Program-made: the position numbers and the translations under genes
Notes under the pieces: generated by a model
Databases searched by the model: none
What the model saw: the letters and a program-made list of their open reading frames with translations, nothing else
Told to the model about the DNA's origin: nothing
Source: Ilyonectria destructans
Taxonomy: Eukaryota > Ascomycota > Sordariomycetes > Hypocreales > Nectriaceae
Reading direction: 5' to 3'
DNA length: 64,000 nt
Assembly: GCA_020740775.1 (NCBI GenBank)
Contig: JAHEWK010000014.1
Coordinates: 682,001 to 746,000, forward strand
Shown here: positions 55,987 to 64,000 of the stretch, piece after piece
How the letters are laid out: every line of letters starts with the position of its first letter
How positions within the stretch are numbered: the stretch's first letter is position 1

Positions 55987-58102
55987 TCCATCATCTGGTG
56001 CGCGAGGGGACAAGACCACGATTGGCCATGCGAGGGAGGAGGGAGGAGGAGACAGGAGGTTTTGCCGCGGAGGACGGTGAGTGGTGGAGAAGCGGGAGGT
56101 GTCGAGCGCTGACGTTGTGGCCGAAACGGACAGTTACGGCAGAGAAGCAGAAAAAGTCGGCCGTGATGCTCGGCGACGGCGACATCTGAAGCCGATGGCC
56201 GGCGTCGCGCGTCTGTCAATTGCAGGGCTCCAGCAGTAGCCGCTGCTAAACTTAGGTAGGGCACCCGACCTCAGTGAGGGAGCTGGGTGGGGCCGAGAGA
56301 GGGAAGTCCCAGAGTCTCTCAGGTAAGTTAGGTCCCGGTCTGTAGGTACCGCGTAGGTACCGAGGGCGCTAGAAAGGCGGCTGCGGCAGATTCTCTAGTG
56401 CCTGCCCGCCCTGCCAACCCGCCCCTCCTCGGTGGGAGGCGGCCTGCACGCGGCCTGCACAGCGGGTGCAGCGGCCCCGCCACGGGCTCTCGACGCAGCG
56501 ACACGGCGGGCTTCAACGCGCATGTAAGTCCGTGACACTCAATGCACATATAACACTACGCAGACCGCAGACCACAGACGCAGACCGTACCGCAGACGCA
56601 TCCCTAGACGCACATATAACTGCACAGATGGGCGCATGTGTTGTTGGCATCCAGACGAGATGAGGGGAAATTAGGTTGTGCATGTGCCACCTCAGAGGGC
56701 GGAACATGTTCTTGCTGGGTTGTTCCCTACGAGAAGAGGCCATTTCCGCGGTTGGCGGCAGTCGGTGGCCGCCGGTTGAGTTGAAGTCGGGACTGGGGTG
56801 GGGAGGGAGGACGGAAGAGGCGATCACCAAATACCACACAATGACGACTTACTTAGATCCGTCCAAGCTTCGCTTAACTAGTTCAGGCGACAGGCCGCCA
56901 ACGGTCCCAGCACGGCTGAACGTCGCCCGGGAGCAACATGGCGGTGGGTTTGAGAGGCTGAGCGGCTCTAACAAAACACCGGACAAGACGGCGGTGATGT
57001 CCCGAAAGAGAGGGCAAGGCGCGCCCGCCAAAAAAAGAGAGGGAGCCCATCTGGCAGACCCATCGCGGGAATGGGATGCATCTGCGCCGGGGCGATTGGA
57101 TCATTGGACCATGGGACGAAGCGAGGAAACGGGGGGCATGGACAGCGGACCCATTCATCCCACCCATCGCCAACCAAACAGCCGGCACCACACCAGCACC
57201 ACACAAGCAAGACACAGCTGCACAGCTGCACACGTAAAGTAACTCACTTCCAAGTAAGGAGCTTACAGCACGCTACCAGCCTACTCCAGTCCCGGACTGT
57301 ACAACACCACCCACCAGCACAACACCACCTCTGCAGGCCCGGCCATACACCAATGGCCACCCGCGCAAAGACACGCAACCGGGGCCTGTGAGGCGCCGGC
57401 GAGGCGAAATCCACGGGCGAAATCCCCTCGCCGTCGCCCCTTCTCTCAATCCCCCCCTCAACTAATCACTGATTCTCCGCTACGGAGCCAGAGTGAATTT
57501 GTTCCTGCTGCACCGAGACACCCTCACCCCGGTCCCGGCGGCGTTGATTTGTCCACGGGCGTCCGAGCCCCGGCACGCGGACTCCCCACCGACGTTGACG
57601 GCCGTGGGACTACAGACTACCGTTGTCGTAGCGGGTCATCCTAGTGCTTCGCATGTAGCTTCTGGATGCGCTTGGTAGGTGGACAGCATTGCAGCAGCAC
57701 CTGGGAATTGCAGGGCTGCTCCACCGATCCGGAGGCATGGGTATGGGACGTATGGGACCCCAGGTGTGTGCTCGTGGCAGTCAAAGGCACCCTGCGTGCA
57801 ACCATTCACACAACATCCATATTCTCGCCCTGTAACCGCTCTTGGTCGCCTTTTCTTCCCTCTGTCCCTTTTTCCTCTCTCGTCTCTCATCTCCAGTCTC
57901 CAGTCTCCAAACCAGTCTTTTGTTTGTCTGCTTTTCCTTTTTTTCCTAGTTTCCTTTGCACCGCTCACTGTCATCATCCCTCGTCGCCGTGGCCATTCAT
58001 CCATCATCCATCCGCTTGGACGCACGCTTATCGTCGCTGGTGCAACGCAGCCCACCCATCGTCAACAATACGCGCGCCCGCTTGGCCACTAACTACCCGT
58101 GA
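55987..58102. promoter_or_regulatory. Divergent promoter region of the TilS-like and BTB genes
   Basis: This 2.1-kb region has C/T-rich DNA on the plus strand from about 57800 to 58100, probably the BTB-gene leader. A small repeat cluster lies at 56544-56620. The part next to the TilS start (55987-56133) stays open in the TilS frame. No other gene is supported. Confidence 0.4.
56544..56620 (+). repeat. CGCAGAC repeat cluster flanked by GCACATATAAC direct repeats
   Basis: The 11-mer GCACATATAAC occurs at 56544-56554 and 56610-56620. Several CGCAGAC or ACAGACGCAGACC words lie between. This is a simple local repeat of unknown meaning. Confidence 0.5.
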
Positions 58103-59911
58103 ATGATCACCACCACCACACCAACCCGACCACCTTCTCGGCCATTCCTCTCCTTCTCTCGCCGCCACCTCGCCCGGTTCCTCGATAGAAACACCACCAG
58201 CAGCATTAATCAGACCGTCGCCGAACAGCCCATCGACCCAGCACCGCCGCCTATACGCCATCCTTCTCCAGGTCGCCTCCAGAGCGTCTCCCCCATGGTG
58301 TCCACGCTCGAACCACCACCGGCCACCTCCTCCTCCCTCTCCCGCCGTGGCCCCTCCTCCGTCGTCTCCCGGCCGTCGCTCTCGCGCACGAAGCGCTACA
58401 ACCGTTCGCACACGGGCGGCTCGTCGCACGCGCCGCAGAACGACTTCCCCGTCTTCGCGAACAGCGGCGACGTCGAGATCATCGTGCGCGCCCGCGAATG
58501 CCCGCCCGGCAACGCCCCGGTCCAGAACCGATACCTGCTCCATCGCCACACCCTCACCCGATGCTCCGGCTTCTTCGAGGCCAGCACCTCCACCGAATGG
58601 TCGCGCGCCCGCGCCCTGCCGGCCGGCAATGAGCTCTCCCGCATCGGCGAGAACGGCGGGCCGCCCTCTGTGACCGGCAGCGACGACGGCTCGTCCGTAA
58701 GGGGCGGCGCGAGCACCCCCCGGAGGAGGTGGAGGTACGAGCTGGATGCCGGCTCCGGCTCCGGCGACATTCCCATGCTGGTTCAGAGGGATGAGTTGGG
58801 CGACAAGTCCTCGCAGTCTCTCTTCGGCGCCGCCTCGACCCCGGTGGCCAACTCGGCCAGCTCCCGTTCTTCCCACCGCGCGAAGCACTCCCACTCCCAT
58901 TCACTCTCCTCAGCATCATCGAGCCACTTCTTCCGCTCCGTCGCCAACCTGGGCCTCTCCTCCCACCAGCCGCAGCCTCCGCCGCTGTCCCAGCCCGACC
59001 AGGACCTCCTCCGCGACTACGACAACCTCTTCCGTATCTTCTACAACTACCCGCCGGTCCTGGACGGCATCAACGTCGCCGACGCCTACGTCCAGTGCAA
59101 GAGCCTGCTGACCCTCGCTGACCAGTACGATGCCCTCTCCGTCGTTGGCCCTCGTGTCGACCACCACATGCTGCAGTTCCAGTCCCGCCTGTGGAAGCAA
59201 ATCGCCAAGTACCCCATCTCCTACTTGCGCCTGGGATACCTCGCCCGCTCCAAGGTCATCTTCCAGGAAGCTCTCATCCATGTTGTAGGCCAGTGGCCCA
59301 TTGGTGAGCGAAGTCTGCGTGCCGCCTTGCCAGACGTTGTCCTTGATATTATCGAGGACAAAGTCGACGAGCTCGAAGACACCGTTAGTCGTGTTGAAGG
59401 CCGCCTCTTCCGCGTCGGCCTCACCAACAACCGAGGCGAGCGAGTAGCCCCCAACACAAACTACCTCGACTGGCTCGCCGTCAGCCTCTTCCGCCAATGG
59501 CTCGCTGACCACACCTCACCTCCTCCGCCTCCGCCATCGGACGCACGGCGTCATCCCGGCTCTCGCGATGGCGGCCGGCCCCCGGCTCTGCCGCCCGTCG
59601 TTCCACCTCTGGCCGCCGTGGGCCGAGCCTACCGCACCCTCGGGTCCGCCAACGCGGCGTCCTTCCTCGGCCACGACGAGTGTAAGCGCTTCCTCAAGCT
59701 GACCCCAGAGCTGTATAGCCGCGACAATCTACGACGCTTTGAGAAGCGTCTGGACGAGCTCAAGACCATGGCCCGCGAGATTGTCCGACCTCTCATGACC
59801 AGCGGCCTCGAACTCGACATGAACGGCAGCACCCGCGCCGCCGACGCCATCGCCTACCTGACGTGCACCACCGTCACCAACCGGGATTTGCCCTGGGATG
59901 TAGATGACTAA
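58103..59911 (+). CDS. BTB/POZ-domain fungal protein
   Basis: An uninterrupted frame of 602 residues from the first ATG; the ATG at 58295 is an alternative start that would remove 64 low-complexity residues. The BTB fold is recognisable in two parts. Residues about 118-165 have the DVEIIV strand and LLHRHTLTRCSGFFEAS, the usual 'hRxvLaarSpyFra' core. After a roughly 130-residue Ser/Gly-rich disordered insert, residues 300-420 continue with LFRIFYNYPPVL, the helical SLLTLADQYDALSVV segment and YLRLGYLARSKVIFQEALIHVVGQW. The C-terminus contains a proline run and helices. BTB proteins often act as dimeric adaptors for Cullin-3 ligases; no kelch, BACK or zinc finger is visible, so the role is unknown. 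The large insertion inside the BTB fold is unusual but common in fungal homologues of this type. Confidence 0.78.
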   Translation: MITTTTPTRPPSRPFLSFSRRHLARFLDRNTTSSINQTVAEQPIDPAPPPIRHPSPGRLQSVSPMVSTLEPPPATSSSLSRRGPSSVVSRPSLSRTKRYNRSHTGGSSHAPQNDFPVFANSGDVEIIVRARECPPGNAPVQNRYLLHRHTLTRCSGFFEASTSTEWSRARALPAGNELSRIGENGGPPSVTGSDDGSSVRGGASTPRRRWRYELDAGSGSGDIPMLVQRDELGDKSSQSLFGAASTPVANSASSRSSHRAKHSHSHSLSSASSSHFFRSVANLGLSSHQPQPPPLSQPDQDLLRDYDNLFRIFYNYPPVLDGINVADAYVQCKSLLTLADQYDALSVVGPRVDHHMLQFQSRLWKQIAKYPISYLRLGYLARSKVIFQEALIHVVGQWPIGERSLRAALPDVVLDIIEDKVDELEDTVSRVEGRLFRVGLTNNRGERVAPNTNYLDWLAVSLFRQWLADHTSPPPPPPSDARRHPGSRDGGRPPALPPVVPPLAAVGRAYRTLGSANAASFLGHDECKRFLKLTPELYSRDNLRRFEKRLDELKTMAREIVRPLMTSGLELDMNGSTRAADAIAYLTCTTVTNRDLPWDVDD

Positions 59912-60574
59912 ACAAGTCGCAGCTGTCTCCATCGTACCCTTGTTTTCTTTGTCTCACGGCTTGTCTTGCCCTGAGTTTGTCTTACCATGAACTTGTCTTA
60001 CACGGATGGTATTTTGCATGGGATTTATCCATAGCCCGGCCCGGCGGCGGGTTGATTTTGGGGATGAAAGCACACACCCGCGTGATCCTGGAATCACGTC
60101 CCTTTTCACGACCGCTTTATGACTGATGCACTGTTGTTACGGATACCCCACTACTTGGAGATGTTTGGTTTTTGATTTTGATTTTGTTTGCATATTTTTA
60201 CCCCTGATGTTCCCCTTTGTCCTTAGTTAGTTGTCGATTTGACGTATGTTTGGAAACCACAGCACACGTATATATAGATGGAGGCAAGGATGGGTGGATC
60301 GCTGTTTGTTTTTTTGAGCGGAGCTGTGCTCCTAGTTTCTTGTTTATTATCATTCAAAAATACGAATTTTTATGACTTTCATGTGCTGTTCAGTTTAGGT
60401 ACTATTATCGGTGCTACTTTGTATGCAAAATGAGACTTCAGCGAGTGACCTCAACTCTTCGGAAAACAATCCCCCACAAAGCCCGACATCTCTTGTGTAT
60501 CATTACGTCATGCTCATCTCCCGCAACGCCAAAACGCCTCGTCCAGATTTCTTCTGCCTGCTTGTCAAATTCCT
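59912..60574. other. Convergent 3' spacer
   Basis: This region lies between the convergent BTB gene and membrane-protein gene. It is T-rich with GATTTTGATTTTG-like words near 60171 and should hold both 3' UTRs. Confidence 0.45.
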
Positions 60575-62894
60575 CTACTCCATCTTCGGTTCAAAGTCCT
60601 TGCCAATCAGCACATCCTCGTCGCCCGACACTGAGTCGACGTCGAGCCGCGAGTGGCCTTCCCCCTTGGTTCCCCTCACCCGCTTCGACCACGGCCCGCT
60701 GCTCAAGTCGTCGACCTTGAGGCCCTCGCCGTGGACCGTCTGCTTGCCCGAGATGGTCGCCGCCACCAGCGTGCCCTCCCACGAGGATGGGTACTCGAGC
60801 TTGATTTGGCCGCTGATGGACGAGTGCTTGGATGACAGGCGGGAGAAGCTCGGGGTGTCGGCGATGATGAAGTCGTCTGAACCAGGGCCGTTCTTGTCGC
60901 TCTTCGGGACTGGGATGATGTACGGCTCGTTGCCGTCGAGTAGATCATCGAGGCCCGGAGGCGGGATGGCCTCGCCGATGGTGGCCAGGCTTGTCCACAG
61001 GGGTTCCAGGAGGGTAACATGTGTGTCGCCGCTCTTCGTATCCGTCTTGAGCACCGGCTGCTTAGGGGAACCTTTCTTCAAGAGTCCCGAGTCCAGCACC
61101 GGCCACAACCGGAGCTTCAGGTCTCCAGACTGGGACGAAAACTCGGCGCGCGACGAGGTGGCCACAATGGCTGAAATGTCCCCGGATGCCGTCGCCATTT
61201 CGACGATGTAGTCGCGCGGCGGGAACTTTCTATCCGGGCGGGCGGCTTTGGCAGCGCGATCTAACGGTTCTTCGACGGAGATCTGCCCGGAGACGGACTG
61301 CACGCGGAGGAGAGCCGGGCGAACGCCTGATGGGTCTGCGGGCTTGGTGCCTACGTGAGTAGAGATGTCGCCGGACTTGGTCCTGACATCGAGGACATCG
61401 TAGAGGGGGTACCAGCCCTTGACATCGCCACTGACCGTCGAGATGTGGATCTCACGAGTGGCAAGAGTGTAAGCGACAATGTCTTCTTCGCCTGCGGTCT
61501 CGTCATCCTTGGGCACGGGTGTCTTGACGTCGCCCACGATGGTCTGGAGAACCGTCGGCTCTAGGGTCCCGAGGATAAGGCCCTCTCGGATGGCAACGTC
61601 AAGATGCACGGCGTCGACCTTGAGGGCGTTGAGTACAACCTCACGGGGCACCCAGACAGTGAGACGTATCTGGATACATGGGCCTTCACTGTCCGAATTC
61701 CAATCAACCTTCCTTGGAGTAGTAACCGTGTATGTCTGTTCGGGTTTGTCAAAGTTCAACTGCGGGTTGATCTTATCATTGTTGGTGATGATGTCAAGCT
61801 CGATAGTTCCCGGAGAGGCGCGGTCGGTAGGTCGCAGGATGATCTCTCCCGAGACACGAGGGCTCCAACCTGAAATGGGCTTGTCGTCGTCCTGCACCTT
61901 CTGTATGATTGTCAAATTACGAGTGTAGTGCATGTCGAGCGATACAGTCGACTTGAAATGCTTGAGGTTATGGTTTAGGCAGCCTCGCACGGGGTTCCAT
62001 ACGAGGTCGCTGTTTTCCATGTCGGGCTTCTTGACCGGCTGGTCGTCACCGATATCAGGATCCTATATCCAGAGAAACCTGTTAGTAGCTTCCGGGCAAG
62101 ACGCTGCAGGGGAGTCATACTATGTGGTTCGGCCGGAGAGTAAAGCTGCTGAACATCATGAAGACGACAGAAAAGACGACAAAGACTCCAAGAGTTGTCT
62201 TGAGCTTCTTTCTCAGGTTGAAACTCGCAATGGAGCTCTTGATACGCTGCCAGCGAGGTTGGCTAGGGGGTGTAGGCGGACCACCCATAGACTCGGGACT
62301 ACGGGCTATCAATTGCTGCTGCTCTTCTGGGAGCCCCATAGTGGCATTCGACGGCGCAAAAGTCTGGTAGCCTGAGCCTGGTGGTGACGTTGGTGATGGC
62401 GTGTAAGCGGGCGGGGCGTCACGGTGGTGAGGGAGCAAAGTAGTTGTAACACTTGGGGATGGATGGCCCATATATGGCGAAGCAATTCGATGATCCAATC
62501 CGGTATAGTGGTTATGCTGCTCCTCAACACTACGTCGGAGGTGATGGCTAGGCGGTGAATTCGGAATCCTCGAGGGTTGGTAACCAGCAGAGCCAGTGGT
62601 TGGAGACACAGCCGGACCCTCAGCACCCGTCGAGCCGCTATTTAAGGGCGCCCTCTCGGCCTCGGCCTCCCAGGCTTTGGACCCAGGGTCCTGAAAGGTA
62701 GGGTCCTCGACGAATACATTGGGCACGCGAGGGACGCTGGCGGCGGAAGGATGGAATGCGCCATGATGGGTGGATGACGACGACGCGGGGTCCGACGACG
62801 CGTGGAAGTAGCCGTCGGTAGGCGAGAGGGCGTCCGTCTCGTCGTCTGAGGGGTCAGCAGCGGAGTAGAGGTTGTCCGAATAGGGCGAGGGCAT
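60575..62894 (-). CDS. Single-pass membrane protein with SGD-repeat beta domain (DUF4097-like)
   Basis: Exon 1 (62894-62121) and exon 2 (62062-60575) are joined in phase 0 by a 58-bp intron (GTATGA...ATATAG), giving 753 residues. The N-terminal 230 residues are Ser/Pro-rich and presumably cytosolic. They end in a basic patch (RKKLK) and one membrane helix at about 234-251 (LGVFVVFSVVFMMFSSF), so the topology should be type II. The remaining 500 residues are beta-rich and carry a recurring S-G-D/Q word (SGDISTHVG, SGQISVEEP, SGDLKLRL, SGDTHVTL, SGQIKLEY, SGDEDVLIG), typical of DUF4097-like parallel beta structures. Homologues are widespread in Pezizomycotina without known function. The start at MPSPYSDN is the first ATG of the open frame. 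Confidence 0.82.
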
Positions 62895-64000
62895 CGCGGT
62901 GAGTGAGGTCACTGAGGTGGGAACGGACAGAGCGTAGTTAGTCAGGGCGAAGGCCTTGGAAGGTGAACGGGGACTGTATAGGGCTGAGGCTGAGGCAACG
63001 GGATGTGGTCCCTGGAGCTTCTCGGGAACGCAGTCGATGGTTGGTTGACGCAACGGCCAGGGTTACAGGAGATGACGGAAGCGTTCGCCGTTGACGTTCG
63101 CTTAGACGCAATGTGTACGCGGCTCGGGTAATGTAGAGGTCATCGGCCGTCGTCAGACACATGCGAAGCCGACGATGAAGACGAGTTACGAGAGAGATGT
63201 GAGGAAGAGGAAGGTCTGGAGAGGGAGGAAGTGAGGCGGCAAGGCTGGGCCGGCGGGGCGGGGAGAGACATGTTGATTGATTGCCATGGCCAGCCGAAGC
63301 CGACTGCAGCACGACGACCCCAATGGGCCAGGCTGCCAGGGTATCGCACCAGCCAGGCAGACGAGCAACCAGGATACCCAGTGCAGTGAGTAGACTGGTT
63401 CATCAGCAAAGTTGCGGTTAGACAGTGGGTGGGTTGCGTACGAGGCCCTGAACGCACATGCATGAGTTAGTTGCACTGGAGACGTCAGAGTGAAGGCCGG
63501 GATAAGGAAGGATTAGCGATAATTAGGCAACTGTCTGCATATTCCAGTGGGGACGACGTTGGCTTTCAGCACTCGGCGAGTTGCAGGTCAGTTGCAAGTT
63601 AACTGACATGACATGACCGAGCAGCTAACATAGCAAATATCCTCCAACGCCAGAGGCCATCACATTGTTACAACTTCCACTGACATCTGCCTCTCTCCTC
63701 TCCTCTTCTCTTCTCTCCTCCATCTCCCATCGATTTATCATCCGCCAGAAAATCAAGCACAAATCCAGTAATCCCACCGCACAATCAACCCCCGCCCTAC
63801 AAAAGTGCCACCGCCATCCCATGCCGCCATGTCGCCCGATTGGGCCAAATCCATCCCCCCCCGGCCACTCCAACATGGCACAATCTGACGTCTCTCTTTC
63901 TTACCCAACTGCCTCTCTCGTGCAAGCTTCGTCCCGCGCATCCCCGCCCGACCGGCTCCGATGCCTCCCCGCCGGGCTGGCGTAAGCCTGCATGCGAGCG
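62895..64000. other. Upstream region of the membrane-protein gene to the window edge
   Basis: This is the promoter and leader of the minus-strand membrane-protein gene. The plus strand is C/T-rich from about 63680 to 63960, which may be the leader of a gene beyond the right edge. No coding region is supported. Confidence 0.4.

Noticed and set aside
1..64000. CRISPR arrays, rRNA, intact transposons
   Set aside because: None seen; no spaced repeats, no transposase or reverse transcriptase frames, no long terminal or inverted repeats noticed.

Overview
The window is nuclear DNA of a filamentous ascomycete (Pezizomycotina, probably Sordariomycetes). Genes are widely spaced, introns are short (about 46-141 bp, GTRNGY donors, CTRAC-like branch sites) and protein families are typical of the group (Zn2Cys6 regulators, MFS transporters, NACHT-ankyrin proteins, DUF3984, fungal BTB). 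I found no rRNA, tRNA, CRISPR array or intact transposon. Exon joins below were derived by hand from splice signals and frame; there is no transcript evidence.

1-4.9 kb: a small carbohydrate-use cluster: the 5' end of a GH43 glycosidase gene, a Zn2Cys6 regulator and a divergent MAL-type sugar permease. The promoters share ACTCCG elements, including a 9-bp inverted repeat upstream of GH43, and carry CreA-type GTGGGG sites. 5.4-14.9 kb: four minus-strand genes: an Hsp70/actin-like ATPase-fold protein, a DHA1-type drug/polyamine transporter, a myo-inositol-type transporter and a FAD monooxygenase. 16.7-26.6 kb is a housekeeping block: Bud6/Aip3, Elongator subunit Elp1 and a DUF3984 protein.

27.5-35.2 kb is the most unusual part. 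A 1314-residue NACHT-ankyrin STAND protein has an apparent multi-pass membrane segment inside its ankyrin array. It lies head to head, about 70 bp away, with a 5'-truncated HeLo-type cell-death gene remnant. That remnant ends in two copies of an A-x-Q-I-N-G-x-V motif resembling the amyloid signalling motifs of HET-s/NWD2-like pairs. A flavin amine oxidase gene and a cryptic three-exon gene of unknown family follow, beside an AT-rich island.

35.2-64 kb is gene-poor. Islands are a Ypd1 phosphotransfer protein, an AKAP7/ASCC1-like 2H phosphoesterase, a coiled-coil protein of unknown function, a degenerate C2H2-like protein, a TilS-type tRNA(Ile)-lysidine synthetase, a BTB protein and a single-pass membrane protein with a repetitive beta domain. 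Most long gaps hold only pyrimidine-rich leaders, short simple repeats and TAC/GTA palindromes.
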